Of a DNA stretch of 64,000 bases, positions 46,134-55,400 are shown one piece after another. The stretch spans positions 1,960,501-2,024,500 of the forward strand of contig CP136052.1 in assembly GCA_032620915.1 (NCBI GenBank), given 5' to 3'. How positions within the stretch are numbered: the stretch's first letter is position 1; each line of letters starts with the position of its first letter. Origin of the DNA: Oscillospiraceae bacterium NTUH-002-81. GTDB lineage: Bacteria > Bacillota > Clostridia > Lachnospirales > Lachnospiraceae. A program made the translations under genes and the position numbers. The notes under the pieces were generated by a model. It worked only from the letters and a program-made list of their open reading frames with translations. It ran no database searches and was not told the DNA's origin.

Positions 46134-46706
46134 TCATTTTCTGCCCTCTTTTCCGTCAGGTCTTTCTGGGGCACACATGCGGGCAAGCGCCGGGGAGCAT
46201 TTCAGCAGCTTTGCCGCGATCCGGCTGCCTACCCATCCGGCAAAGAGACCGACGAGCACCCCGCCCAGGATATCCGACGGGTAATGGACGTACAGATACA
46301 GCCTGGAAAAAGCAATGAGCATTCCCAGCACCAGGGCGGGCTTCCACAGGCGGCGTGCGCCTGCCAGGTACAGGGCTGCCACTGCGGCAAAGGAGGCTGC
46401 CGTATGCCCGGAGGGGAAGGAATAATCCGTGGGCCGGGAAACGAGCAGCGATACCGCCGTGTTGACGTCACAGGGGCGGACCCGGTGAAACAGATGTTTT
46501 AACAGCCCATTGCACAAAAGGACATCCACCACCAGGGCTGCCGCCAGGATATCGCCGGTTTTCCGCGTTTTGCGCCGTAAGAGCAGGACGGCTGCCAGAA
46601 GGATCCAGATCATGCCGACATTTCCCAGGCGGGTGATCCAGACGAACAGCACATCCGTAACCGGATTATGAAGCGCTTGTATCCAGTCCAGTATTTTTAA
46701 TTCCAT
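46134..46706 (-). CDS. PAP2-family membrane phosphatase
   Basis: A 190-residue membrane phosphatase of the undecaprenyl-pyrophosphate or lipid phosphatase type. The three PAP2 motifs are complete: KHLFHRVRPC, SFPSGHTAASFA and SRLYLYVHYPSDILGG. About five or six membrane helices. It overlaps the end of the truncated DUF368 gene by 41 bases. Either a role in lipid-carrier recycling or general lipid dephosphorylation is possible. Confidence 0.87.
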   Translation of the reverse strand: MELKILDWIQALHNPVTDVLFVWITRLGNVGMIWILLAAVLLLRRKTRKTGDILAAALVVDVLLCNGLLKHLFHRVRPCDVNTAVSLLVSRPTDYSFPSGHTAASFAAVAALYLAGARRLWKPALVLGMLIAFSRLYLYVHYPSDILGGVLVGLFAGWVGSRIAAKLLKCSPALARMCAPERPDGKEGRK

Positions 46707-47163
46707 GAGTATTTTCCTTTCTCTTCTCTTTCTTGTCCCGGATCAGCTGCAGGGAAAGTAGTCCCTTGATGGCTGTGATCACCGGCAGATACGCGCCCAG
46801 GATCAGTAACAGGGTGGAATCGGAGATGCCCGGCAGGAACATAGCCGAAATGGCGATCATACCGGTGAAAAACAACCGGATCGCCAGCGGAAGGGAAAAG
46901 GTTCCCAGATCAACGGCTGCCGTCGGCGACTGGCTGTTGAGCCAGGTGATACCTACCACCAGAAGGATCCCGATCAGTCCAAAGGGCAGTCCTTTTCGCA
47001 TCTGCCGGAATGCCGGGCGCTCATCTGTCAGGATCAGCGGAATGGAACCGGCGATAAAGCCGATGAACAGGGAACTGACCACATAAATGTGGCTCTCAAA
47101 AAGGGAGGAAAGAATGAGCACTGCCAGCGCCATGCAGAACCCATGAAATCCTTCTTTTAGCAT
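46666..47163 (-). pseudogene. DUF368 membrane protein, internally deleted and truncated
   Basis: An open frame of 165 residues that begins like DUF368 (LKEGFHGFCMALA) but passes directly into the later family segment VLILSSLFESHIYVVSSLF, skipping the expected SVPGVSGGT and following helices. The later FLPGISDSTLLLILGAYLPV segment is present. The end departs after AIKGLLSLQ into a polar tail, so the C-terminal helices are also missing. It reads as an in-frame deletion plus a 3' loss. GGAGG precedes the ATG at 47163. Confidence 0.7.
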
Positions 47164-47241
47164 AACAAAAACCTCCTGTCTGTTGATAAAAATATGGTAG
47201 GATTTTTCGTTAAACAAACAGAAGGGAAATTTCATAACAAT

Positions 47242-47553
47242 TTATAAACGGTCTTTAAATACTTTTGAAAAATCGGTATCCTCCTGAATGATCCGGCAGA
47301 TGGCGCTGCTGTCGTAATCTCCCAGATATCGACCTTCTCTTTCCAAAAAACAAAAGCCTGCAAACAGTAAAATGGCCAGAAAAAATCGAAGCATCACAGA
47401 AGAACGAAAGGTGCCTCGGGACATGCTGTCCGGCCCCCGGCGGACAGAAAATCGATAACGGTTCTGGTCAAGGCTTTCATTCACCGTGCGCCGGTTTTCT
47501 TCGGCGGCCAGGCGGATCTGCTGGATCGGGGTGGGATATCGGGGATCTTCCAT
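47242..47553 (-). CDS. Small single-helix membrane protein, unknown
   Basis: A 103-residue protein with a polar, Arg-rich N-terminal half (EENRRTVNESLDQNRYRFSV), one membrane helix (SVMLRFFLAILLFAGFCFL) and a short acidic tail. GGAAGG lies 11 bases before the ATG. No family recognised. It stands alone upstream of the DUF368 remnant. Confidence 0.55.
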   Translation of the reverse strand: MEDPRYPTPIQQIRLAAEENRRTVNESLDQNRYRFSVRRGPDSMSRGTFRSSVMLRFFLAILLFAGFCFLEREGRYLGDYDSSAICRIIQEDTDFSKVFKDRL

Positions 47554-47609
47554 CAGGCGGACACCTTCCTCTCTTCTTTTTCTGTTTTAAGACCTGTTTT
47601 CTTGCAAAA

Positions 47610-47650
47610 GTAAAGAAGAGTTTACATAATTATCTTATGTAAACTCTTCT
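47610..47650 (-). terminator. Terminator of the binding-protein gene
   Basis: A perfect 16-bp inverted repeat: AGAAGAGTTTACATAA (47614-47629), a five-base loop, and its exact complement at 47635-47650. On the minus strand TTACTTTT follows. Confidence 0.82.
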
Positions 47651-47726
47651 AGGATAGCATCAAGCATGCGCTTGTTGGTGATGTAATACTACCATATGTA
47701 TCTGTCTTTCTTTTCAGAACCGGTTA

Positions 47727-48902
47727 TCATTCATCGAGAACAAATTCCCCGTTCTCTACTTTCAATGTCAGGTACGGACGCTCCCAGTCATTCACATCGT
47801 TGAAGGTTACCGTTCCTGTCACACCATCATAGTTGATGGCTTTCAGCGCATCCTTCAGCGTTTCCCGGGTAACGGTTCCGTCGTTGGCATCCATGGCAGC
47901 TTTTGCGGCGTCTGCGATGACGTACATCTGGTCATAAGAAAGGGCTGCGAAGCCGTCCGGGATCTCACCGTAAGCGGCATTGTACTTCTCTACCAGCGTC
48001 TGCACCTTCTCATCCGGGTTGGATGCCACATACACGCCGACACAGAGGAAGCCTTCCGATGCGGAGCCCGCGATCTCCACGGTCTTGGCATTGTAACCAC
48101 CGGTACCTCCTACCAGAAGAGCATCAATGCCCAGCTGCTGGATCTGTTTCACAAGAAGTCCGGTGTCTGTTGTCGTGCCGCACAGGGCGATGGCCTCCGG
48201 CTGCAGGGTTTTTACCGTTGTCAGGATGGCGGTGTAGTCCTGGTCCGTGGTCAGATACGGGATGCTCTGCATGATATTGAGCCCCTGCTCTGCGCCGTAT
48301 TTGGTCAGGTTTTCATTTAAGTTGATGCCGTAATCATTGTCCGGATACAGGACAACCACGTTTTTCAGACCTTTCTTCAGAATCACATCTGCGATCTGCG
48401 GGCCGACAGCCGCATCCTGTACGGACATGCGGAAAAAGTAATCGCTGGAACCGGTCAGGCTGGGGGAACTGGAGCTGACAACCAGATCGGGAAGCCCGGC
48501 GTCATCGATGATGGGCACCATGGCCAGCGTGCAGGAAGAAAGACAGGAACCGCCAACAGCAAGAATGCTGTCATCATCGGCAAACTTTTGGGCTCCGGCT
48601 GCTGCCTTCTGGGCATCGCCCTGGTCGTCATAGGTTTCCAGCTCCAGCATCTTGCCGTTTACGCCGCCGGCCTCATTGATCTCCTTGATGGCCAGCTCAT
48701 AGCCCTGCTTCTGGCTCGTTCCGTACTGGCCGTTGTCACCGGAAATGGGGGCCACCAGACCAATTTTCAGGGTATCTCCCGACGTGGCCGCATCTGCCGT
48801 ACTGCCGTCGGATGACGCGCTGTCCGAAGAACCACAGGCAGTCAGGGAAGAGACTGCAAGCACACCTGCCAGGAATAATGCTGTGATCTGTCTTTTTTTC
48901 AT
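47727..48902 (-). CDS. Branched-chain amino acid ABC transporter binding lipoprotein
   Basis: A 391-residue LivK-type periplasmic-binding-fold lipoprotein. The signal peptide ends in the lipobox LAVSSLTACGSS. The mature part has KIGLVAPISGDNGQYGTSQK, a family start, then GGSCLSSCTLAMVPIIDDAG and LSYDQMYVIADAAKAAMDAN. No permease or ATPase genes follow; the next gene is unrelated, so the transporter partners lie elsewhere or the protein is an orphan sensor. AAGGAGGAG precedes the ATG. It has its own promoter, a leader hairpin and a terminator. Confidence 0.9.
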   Translation of the reverse strand: MKKRQITALFLAGVLAVSSLTACGSSDSASSDGSTADAATSGDTLKIGLVAPISGDNGQYGTSQKQGYELAIKEINEAGGVNGKMLELETYDDQGDAQKAAAGAQKFADDDSILAVGGSCLSSCTLAMVPIIDDAGLPDLVVSSSSPSLTGSSDYFFRMSVQDAAVGPQIADVILKKGLKNVVVLYPDNDYGINLNENLTKYGAEQGLNIMQSIPYLTTDQDYTAILTTVKTLQPEAIALCGTTTDTGLLVKQIQQLGIDALLVGGTGGYNAKTVEIAGSASEGFLCVGVYVASNPDEKVQTLVEKYNAAYGEIPDGFAALSYDQMYVIADAAKAAMDANDGTVTRETLKDALKAINYDGVTGTVTFNDVNDWERPYLTLKVENGEFVLDE

Positions 48903-48977
48903 AAGAACTCCTCCTTTTCATGTCCCGTGTGGATACGGGATTTTCAACCATGCAAAATCTCAAACAAAACTTTCAAC

Positions 48978-49013
48978 TAAAAAAGAGGAAAAGTCAAAAT
49001 GCCTTTCCTCTTC
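48978..49013 (-). promoter_or_regulatory. Attenuator-like hairpin in the leader of the binding-protein gene
   Basis: On the minus strand AAGAGGAAA (49004-49012) pairs with TTTTCCTCTT (48983-48992) and TTTTTT follows. It lies between the promoter at 49048 and the start codon at 48902, so it could end transcription early. Confidence 0.6.
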
Positions 49014-49047
49014 GAATGCTTTTTGCCTGCCTGATTGAATTTTCTTT

Positions 49048-49076
49048 AGTATAGGATGTGACCTCACGTTTGTCAA
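49048..49076 (-). promoter_or_regulatory. Promoter of the binding-protein gene
   Basis: On the minus strand TTGACA (49071-49076), 17 bases, TATACT (49048-49053), a near-consensus sigma-A promoter. Confidence 0.85.
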
Positions 49077-49107
49077 TCATCCTTTTTTCTGATCTTTTCC
49101 ATGAAAA

Positions 49108-49140
49108 AAAGTAGTATTTTCCGGGAAAACTTCCCGTTTG
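49108..49140 (-). terminator. Possible terminator after the COG2426 gene
   Basis: CGGGAA/TTCCCG hairpin (49122-49136) followed, after about eleven bases, by a run of seven T on the minus strand. The gap weakens the case. Confidence 0.4.
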
Positions 49141-49148
49141 GGGTGATT

Positions 49149-49628
49149 TTATCCTAAAATTGCCCCAAGCGCCCCGAAGGCACCGGCACTGGCAAACCAC
49201 ATGATGATGCCTGCCAGCAGCACACCGCCCATAACGGCAATGACGCTGGATTTGAAATCCATATCCAGCAGACTGGCCGCCAGCGTTCCCGTCCAGGCAC
49301 CTGTACCCGGCAGCGGAATGCCCACGAATAAGAGCAGCGCCACGAATAAGCCTTTGCCTGCGGAAGCCTGCAGCTTCTGGCCGCCCTTCTCTCCTTTCTG
49401 CATACACCAGGTGAAAAAGCCGCCGATCACGGGCTTGTCAGAACCCCATTCCAGCACCTTTCTTGCGAAAAAGTAAATAAAAGGCACCGGGATCATGTTG
49501 CCGATGATGGCCACGATATAGGCGTTCAGCATGGGCATATTCATGAACTTCGCATAGGGGATTGCCCCTCGAAGCTCGATGAGCGGAACCATTGAGATGA
49601 AAAAAATCCACAGATATTTGCGCAGCAT
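49149..49628 (-). CDS. COG2426 small multidrug export-like membrane protein
   Basis: A 159-residue membrane protein of the COG2426 family (predicted small multidrug exporter; function unproven). It has SMVPLIELRGAIPYAKFMNM, the family signature, then IPVPFIYFFARKVLEW and FVGIPLPGTGAWTGTLAASL. The start at 49628 follows AAAGGA by about nine bases; an open frame to 49667 has no site. It follows hisIE by 46 bases and is probably the last gene of the histidine operon transcript. Confidence 0.83.
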   Translation of the reverse strand: MLRKYLWIFFISMVPLIELRGAIPYAKFMNMPMLNAYIVAIIGNMIPVPFIYFFARKVLEWGSDKPVIGGFFTWCMQKGEKGGQKLQASAGKGLFVALLLFVGIPLPGTGAWTGTLAASLLDMDFKSSVIAVMGGVLLAGIIMWFASAGAFGALGAILG

Positions 49629-49674
49629 AATGAAATCCTTTCTGTTTGTAAAATTTGCTTTCGGCACAAAGGAT

Positions 49675-50922
49675 CTATCTCTGCGCCAGCTCCCGGGTGA
49701 TATCGTCCCATGTCACGCCGCGCTCCACCATGAGCACGCTGACATGATACAGAAAATCGGAAATCTCGTACTTGATCTCCTCGGGATCCGGATTCTTGGC
49801 GGCAATGACAATCTCTGTTGCCTCTTCTCCTACTTTTTTCAGGATCTTGTCAATGCCCTTGTCGAACAGGTAGTTCGTATAAGATCCTTCCTTCGGGTGT
49901 TCCTTGCGGTCCGTGATGGTAGCGTACACTTCTTCCAGTACCTTCAGCGGATTGTGTCCGCTCTGGCCTTCCGCCTTCGCTGCTTCATTGAAAAAGCAGG
50001 AATAGCTTCCTGTATGGCAGGCTGCACCGATCTGGTGTACCTTTGCCAGGATCGTATCCATATCGCAGTCCAGCGTCAGAGACTTCACATACTGATAGTG
50101 GCCGCTGGTATCGCCCTTCACCCACAGCTCGTTCCGGCTGCGGCTCCAGTAGGTCATTTTTCCGGTAGCAATGGTATGATTATACGCCTCTTCGTTCATA
50201 TAGGCAACCATCAAAACTTCCCCGGAGCGGTAATCCTGTACCACCACCGGCACCATGCCGTCAGAATTGGTCTTGAAATCCGCCCAGGTATAGGCAGAAT
50301 GCAGCGCATACATGGGAATATCTGCCTTTCTGCAGGCATCCTTGAAGCCATAGAGATCCGCCGTTTTCTCACTGAGCAGGGAACCCGTCACTCCGCATAC
50401 CGTTTCTTTTTCCAACAGCGCCATGTAGTCCTTCGGTTCCCGGGATTCCAGAACGGCCAGTACCGGCAGGGATACTGCATCTGTCAGGGTGTCTGTTTCC
50501 TCTGCGCTGCAGATCAGCAGGGATGCAGCCGCTTCCAGCTGCTCGGATGTGAGCTCCTCCAGCGCTTCTGCGGATACATAGACCGCAATTTTCTCTCTGC
50601 CGAAACGGGCGGAGGCCTCTGTCAGAAGCTCCCGGTTGCTCTCCCGGTTCAGATCCAGCACCGCCTTCGCCGCACCGGCATACAGGTATTTTTTCACGTC
50701 CTCCAGCCGGCGGATACCGCCATAGACATAGACGGGCACATCCACGGTGCGGACGATCTGTTTGATGCTGCCGATGTTGTGGTCATGCTCTGCATCAGAC
50801 GTATAGCTGTCCTCCAAAAGCAGGCCGTCAGCTCCGTTGTTGGCGAAATATTCCGCTGCCTGCGCCGAAAGTTCCCTTTCCGTGTGCAGGGAAAGCTGCG
50901 CAAAAATTCGTTTTTTATCCAT
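49675..50922 (-). CDS. hisIE: HisIE with an N-terminal HisA/HisF-like domain
   Basis: Bifunctional phosphoribosyl-AMP cyclohydrolase and phosphoribosyl-ATP diphosphatase, steps 2 and 3 of histidine synthesis. HisI (about 208-310) has [20 protein letters not shown] and [14 protein letters not shown], giving the zinc cysteines. HisE (about 320-415) has [16 protein letters not shown] and [14 protein letters not shown]. Residues 1-200 are an additional degenerate barrel with HisF-like [12 protein letters not shown] and [19 protein letters not shown]. The start is 50922. No separate hisA or hisF lies in this operon. Whether the extra domain is active is unknown. Confidence 0.9.
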   Translation of the reverse strand: MDKKRIFAQLSLHTERELSAQAAEYFANNGADGLLLEDSYTSDAEHDHNIGSIKQIVRTVDVPVYVYGGIRRLEDVKKYLYAGAAKAVLDLNRESNRELLTEASARFGREKIAVYVSAEALEELTSEQLEAAASLLICSAEETDTLTDAVSLPVLAVLESREPKDYMALLEKETVCGVTGSLLSEKTADLYGFKDACRKADIPMYALHSAYTWADFKTNSDGMVPVVVQDYRSGEVLMVAYMNEEAYNHTIATGKMTYWSRSRNELWVKGDTSGHYQYVKSLTLDCDMDTILAKVHQIGAACHTGSYSCFFNEAAKAEGQSGHNPLKVLEEVYATITDRKEHPKEGSYTNYLFDKGIDKILKKVGEEATEIVIAAKNPDPEEIKYEISDFLYHVSVLMVERGVTWDDITRELAQR

Positions 50923-50926
50923 TGTC

Positions 50927-51538
50927 TTATAAACTCCCCTTTGTAGATAGCACATCGCTGATCCGCGGATCATAAGCCACAGCGGCGTCCAGTGCCTTGG
51001 CAAAGGCTTTGAACATAGCTTCTGCCATATGATGATTATTGCCCGACGTCAGCATTTTAAAATGCAGGTTCATGCCCGCCGCATAGGAAATCGCATAGAA
51101 AAACTCCCGCACCATTTCGGTGTCCATGTCTCCCAGCCGGTCTACCGTAAACTGGGTATCCATCTGCAGATAGGGCCGCCCGGACAGATCCACGGCGCAG
51201 AGCACCAGTGTCTCGTCCATGGGAAGGATGGCACTGCCAAACCGGCGGATGCCCTTCTTATCCCCCACCGCTGCACCGATGGCCTGGCCCAGCACAATGC
51301 CGGTGTCCTCAATGGTGTGATGACTGTCCACCTGCAGATCGCCCTCGGCGTGTACCGTCAGGTCAAAGAGGCCGTGGCGGGAAAATCCGTCCAGCATGTG
51401 GTCGAAGAAGCCGATACCGGTGTGGATGTCTGCTTTTCCGGTACCGTCCAAAGACAATGTCAGGCGGATGTCGGTCTCCGCCGTTGCCCGGGTGATCTCA
51501 GCCGTTCTGGAACTGGTGGTATCGTTATTTTGCATCAT
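50927..51538 (-). CDS. hisB: Imidazoleglycerol-phosphate dehydratase
   Basis: Single-function HisB of about 203 residues (no phosphatase domain). Metal-site motifs are [36 protein letters not shown] and [19 protein letters not shown]. The two adjacent ATG codons at 51538 and 51535 both lie inside the end of hisD, an overlap of about 14 bases. Confidence 0.96.
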   Translation of the reverse strand: MMQNNDTTSSRTAEITRATAETDIRLTLSLDGTGKADIHTGIGFFDHMLDGFSRHGLFDLTVHAEGDLQVDSHHTIEDTGIVLGQAIGAAVGDKKGIRRFGSAILPMDETLVLCAVDLSGRPYLQMDTQFTVDRLGDMDTEMVREFFYAISYAAGMNLHFKMLTSGNNHHMAEAMFKAFAKALDAAVAYDPRISDVLSTKGSL

Positions 51539-52844
51539 TTCCGGTGCCCTCTTCTTTCTCAAAACGCACGCGGATGGAGTTGGCATGCGCGGTCAGCTGC
51601 TCTGCCTCGGCGAAACGGATGATATCCTCATGTACCGGGCGCAGGGCGTCTTTGGAATAGTAAATGATGCTGGATTTCTTGATGAAATCGTCCACCGACA
51701 GAGGGGAGAAGAACTTGGCCGTGCCGTTGGTGGGCAGCACATGGTTGGGGCCTGCGAAATAATCGCCCAGGGGCTCGGAGCTGTACTCTCCGATGAAGAT
51801 AGCGCCCGCATTGCGCACCTTCATCATCACCTCAAAGGCGTTGGCAGTCACGATCTCCAGATGCTCGGAAGCGATCTCATTGGCTGCGTCAATGGCATCG
51901 TCCAGCGTCTCTGCGATGAGGATGTAGCCGTAATTGTCCAGAGATTTCTGTAAAATCTCCTTCCGGGACAGCTGTGCCACGAACTGTTCTGCCTCTTTAG
52001 ACACTTCCTCTGCCAGACGGCGGCTGGTGGTGACAAGAATGGCGGAGGCCATCTCATCGTGCTCGGCCTGGGACAGCAGATCCGCTGCCACATACCGGGG
52101 ATTGGCCGTGTCGTCGGCGATGATCAGGATCTCGCTGGGGCCGGCGATGGAGTCGATGCTCACGTGGCCGTAGACAGCTTTCTTTGCCAGCGCCACATAG
52201 ATGTTGCCCGGGCCCACGATCTTGTCAACCTTGGGGATGGACTCTGTGCCGTAAGCCAGTGCGGCAATGGCCTGGGCGCCGCCCACCTTGTAGATCACAT
52301 CGGCGCCTGCCTCTTTGGCAGCCACCAGTGTGGTGGGGTTTACCTTACCGTCTTTTCCCGGCGGTGTGGTCATAACGATCTCCTCCACCCCTGCCACCTT
52401 GGCCGGAACAATGTTCATGAGCACGGAAGACGGATAAACGGCCTTGCCGCCGGGTACATAGACGCCCACCCGGCGCAGCGGCGTGATCTTCTGGCCCAGC
52501 ATGGAGCCGTTGGGCTTGGAGTCAAACCAGCTGTAGCGGCGCTGCTTCTCATGATAGGCGCGGATATTCACCAGCGCCTTACGGATGATCTCCACCAGAG
52601 ACGGATCCACCGTTTCATAGGCTTCTCTGATCTCCTCCTCTGTGACAACCAGATTGTCGGCGCTGATATCGGCACCGTCAAATTTCTTCGTATATTCGAA
52701 TAAAGCGGCATCCCGGCGTTCCTTCACATCCGCAAGGATCGCTGCTACCCGTCCCTCAAATTCGCCATAGCTGTTGGGGCTGCGTTTTAACAGATCCTCC
52801 AGCAGACGGTCTCTGGACTCGCTGCTCAGTTCCACAATTTTCAT
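51525..52844 (-). CDS. hisD: Histidinol dehydrogenase
   Basis: A 439-residue zinc enzyme for the last two oxidations of histidine synthesis. It shows YVPGGKAVYPSSVLMNIVPA, VGGAQAIAALAYGTESIPKV, KIVGPGNIYVALAKK and SIAGPSEILIIAD, with the catalytic His in LSQAEHDEMASAILVT and GPNHVLPTNGTAKFFSPLSV. It lies 79 bases after hisG. Confidence 0.97.
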   Translation of the reverse strand: MKIVELSSESRDRLLEDLLKRSPNSYGEFEGRVAAILADVKERRDAALFEYTKKFDGADISADNLVVTEEEIREAYETVDPSLVEIIRKALVNIRAYHEKQRRYSWFDSKPNGSMLGQKITPLRRVGVYVPGGKAVYPSSVLMNIVPAKVAGVEEIVMTTPPGKDGKVNPTTLVAAKEAGADVIYKVGGAQAIAALAYGTESIPKVDKIVGPGNIYVALAKKAVYGHVSIDSIAGPSEILIIADDTANPRYVAADLLSQAEHDEMASAILVTTSRRLAEEVSKEAEQFVAQLSRKEILQKSLDNYGYILIAETLDDAIDAANEIASEHLEIVTANAFEVMMKVRNAGAIFIGEYSSEPLGDYFAGPNHVLPTNGTAKFFSPLSVDDFIKKSSIIYYSKDALRPVHEDIIRFAEAEQLTAHANSIRVRFEKEEGTGNDAK

Positions 52845-52923
52845 TGGTATACTCCTTTCCCATGATGACTTTGAAAATTCCTATGACAGATAATGATTTT
52901 ATATGATAGCATAAAAAGAACGA

Positions 52924-53559
52924 TCACACAACCTCCCGCAGTTTGCCGATGAGCTCCGAGATCCGTTCATTTTCCATCTTCATGCTCACCGGATTGACCA
53001 CCATCCGCGCGGACAGCGGGCACACCTCTTCCAGGACACCCAGGCCGTTTTCCCGCAGAGTGGAACCGGTCTCCACGATATCTACGATGACCTCGGAAAG
53101 GCCCACGATGGGCGCCAGCTCGATGGAACCGTTGAGCTTGATAATCTCCACCGTCTGATGCTTCCGGTTATAAAAATAATCTTTGGCGATCTTCGGGTAT
53201 TTGGTGGCTACGCGGATGCGCTCATGGTGTTTGAGAAGTTCTGCCGCCTCTGCCGGGCCGCAGACGCACATGCGGCAGCAGCCAAAGCCCAGATCCAGCA
53301 CCTCGTAGATCCGTCTGCCCTCTTCCAGGATCGTGTCTTTTCCTACGATGCCGATGTCAGCGGCACCGTATTCCACGTAGGTGGGCACGTCTGGCCCTTT
53401 CGCCAGGAAAAATTTCAGTTTCAGTTCTTCGTTGGTAAAAATCAGCTTCCGGGAGTCGGGATCCTTCATCTCCTCGCAGATGATGCCGATCTTTTCAAAA
53501 ATCTCCAGTGTTTTTTTCGCCAGACGGCCTTTTGTCAGCGCAATGGTCAGGTATCTCAT
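52924..53559 (-). CDS. hisG: ATP phosphoribosyltransferase, short form
   Basis: First enzyme of histidine synthesis. At 211 residues it is the short form that lacks the C-terminal regulatory domain and needs HisZ, which is encoded immediately upstream. Motifs: [37 protein letters not shown] and the phosphate site [16 protein letters not shown]. The ATG overlaps the hisZ stop by four bases. Confidence 0.96.
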   Translation of the reverse strand: MRYLTIALTKGRLAKKTLEIFEKIGIICEEMKDPDSRKLIFTNEELKLKFFLAKGPDVPTYVEYGAADIGIVGKDTILEEGRRIYEVLDLGFGCCRMCVCGPAEAAELLKHHERIRVATKYPKIAKDYFYNRKHQTVEIIKLNGSIELAPIVGLSEVIVDIVETGSTLRENGLGVLEEVCPLSARMVVNPVSMKMENERISELIGKLREVV

Positions 53560-54767
53560 ACGTCAGCCTCCTTTACCCCCTCTGCAGTCAGGTCATAAAT
53601 TTTTCCGTGGCCGTTTTCTGCGGCGAAATCCCGGTAATCCTCTGCAGTCTCCCCGGCGGTCTTGCGCACCAGCTCCACCGGTCTGCCATCCTTTCGCATG
53701 GATACGGCCAGATGGATGGCTGCATCCCGAGAGGACGCATCATAGAGCACCAGACGGCCGTCGGCTTCCACCGGAATGGCGATCTTCTGCCGGGACAGGG
53801 CGCTCATGAGCTGGTCGATGACAACGGCAAAACCGGTGGCTGCAAAATCCTTGCCAAACCGGGCCAGCAGGTTGTCGTAGCGGCCGCCCTTGACGATGGG
53901 CTCACCAGTGCCGTAGGTGTACGCCTGGAAAATCACGCCGGTGTAATATTTATATTTGCTGACCAGACCCAGATCAAAGGAAATGTAATCCGTCAGGTCA
54001 TACAGCTTCAATGCATGATAAACCGCCTCCAGCCGCTCAATGGCACCGATGGAACGGGAATTGTCCGCCAGACGGCGGGCCTCCTTTAACACCTCCGCGT
54101 TGCCGAACAGCTGGGGCATGCGGATGAATGCCTCCCGGCACGTCTTGGGCATGCGGATATCGTCCAGGAACTCCTCAATGCCAAAATTATTTTTATTGGA
54201 AATGAGCTCCCGCAGGGTAAACTCCTGCTCTTCATCCAGCCCCGCGGCCAGCAGAAATCCCTTAAAGAAATCAATCTGCCCGATGCTCACCTGGAACTCC
54301 TTCAGTCCCGCATCCAGCAGAAGCTCGATGACCATGGCGATCATCTCCGCATCGGCCTCGGGACTGGCATCTCCCAGCAGTTCTGCGCCAAGCTGGGTGC
54401 TCTCTTTTAAGCGGCCCTGATAGCTGGAATTGTTCACAAAGGTGTTGCCCATATAGCACATGCGGATGGGCCGGGTCTCATCCATATAATACTTGGCGGC
54501 GGAACGCGCGATGGACGGAGTAAAATCCGGGCGCAGCACCAGCGTGTCGCCCTCCCGGTCAAAGAATTTGAACAGCTCTCGGGACGGGATAGTACCCACC
54601 TCCTGGCTGAACACGTCAAAATATTCAAAAGAAGGTGTCTGGATATCATGATAGCCGTAGGTTTTCAGACGTTGATGGAGCCGCTGCTCCAACACATTTT
54701 TCTTTTCACATTCCAGGCTGTAAATGTCCCTGACACCGTCCGGTGTATGCAGTAATCGCTGATTCAT
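53556..54767 (-). CDS. hisZ: ATP phosphoribosyltransferase regulatory subunit
   Basis: A 403-residue histidyl-tRNA-synthetase paralogue that activates the short HisG and senses histidine. It keeps class II synthetase-like motifs ([57 protein letters not shown]) but has no anticodon-binding identity. The start at 54767 has AGGAGG close by. First gene of the his operon; a consensus promoter lies 63 bases upstream. Confidence 0.94.
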   Translation of the reverse strand: MNQRLLHTPDGVRDIYSLECEKKNVLEQRLHQRLKTYGYHDIQTPSFEYFDVFSQEVGTIPSRELFKFFDREGDTLVLRPDFTPSIARSAAKYYMDETRPIRMCYMGNTFVNNSSYQGRLKESTQLGAELLGDASPEADAEMIAMVIELLLDAGLKEFQVSIGQIDFFKGFLLAAGLDEEQEFTLRELISNKNNFGIEEFLDDIRMPKTCREAFIRMPQLFGNAEVLKEARRLADNSRSIGAIERLEAVYHALKLYDLTDYISFDLGLVSKYKYYTGVIFQAYTYGTGEPIVKGGRYDNLLARFGKDFAATGFAVVIDQLMSALSRQKIAIPVEADGRLVLYDASSRDAAIHLAVSMRKDGRPVELVRKTAGETAEDYRDFAAENGHGKIYDLTAEGVKEADV

Positions 54768-54829
54768 AGGTTCCTCCTGTCGCTTTCTTATGGTAAAGTG
54801 ATAACATGGTAGCAAAAGAAATCTTCTAC

Positions 54830-54858
54830 AGTATAAAAGAAAACCTCTGATTTGTCAA
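54830..54858 (-). promoter_or_regulatory. Promoter of the histidine operon
   Basis: On the minus strand TTGACA (54853-54858), 17 bases, TATACT (54830-54835). The -35 overlaps the stop codon of recU. No T-box or other long leader fits in the 60-base interval before hisZ. Confidence 0.82.
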
Positions 54859-55399
54859 TCCTCCTGTTCCTCTCTCCGATCCAGATCTTTCTGGATCATA
54901 TCCAGGTAAGGCACCAGGATCCCCGACTGATGGGAGAAAAAGAACGTCTCATCCAGTTCATCCAGGCGGAAGCTTTTGCGGCCGCCATCCTCCGCCCGTT
55001 TCCAGAAAACTGCCATCTGGTCGTAGGGCATATAATAGAAAAGATTTTTCGCCGTATAGAAAATGAGAAAAAAGCGATGCCGCCCTGCTGCTCAAAAGCT
55101 TTCATAAACTCCATCTGATGGGGATGGATGTTATGCAGCGGAAAAGTCTCCACCACGGATTCCTTGGCGTCAAAGCAGACCGGAAAGCCCTGCACGGCGC
55201 CGATATAGTCCACGGTACTGCGCTGGTCGAAGTATGCCAGCGTGATCTGGTGATGGGCTTTGTCCATTTTAATCGGTGTGATGGGGGTGGGAATCTTCTG
55301 AATCAGTGCCAGCCCCAGCTCCCGGTAACGCTCGTTGGAGCGGTTCACCAGCTCCTCCAGGGTGGAGCCGCGAAGGCCTCGGGAATTCCACGTAGCCAT
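54855..55399 (-). CDS. recU: Holliday junction resolvase RecU, one base missing
   Basis: A RecU-type junction resolvase of about 181 residues. It begins WNSRGLRGSTLEELVNRSNE and has LALIQKIPTPITPIKM, RSTVDYIGAVQGFPVCFDAK (nuclease core with acidic ligands) and FPLHNIHPHQMEFMKAFEQQ. The frame breaks at the A6 run on the plus strand (55068-55073); with a seventh base it reads GIAFFLIFYTAKNLFYYMPY and continues to a TGA at 54855 (ending DLDREEQED-like). As given, the frame wanders into an unrelated tail. The ATG lies just beyond the RluA-family stop. Confidence 0.85.
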
Positions 55400-55400
55400 G

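Noticed and set aside
49579..50946. 455-residue plus-strand open frame opposite hisIE
   Set aside because: Antisense shadow; His/Arg/Gln-rich composition typical of reversed codons and no family features.
54768..54852. T-box or long attenuator before the histidine operon
   Set aside because: Promoter to start is only about 60 bases and contains no T-box motif or terminator.
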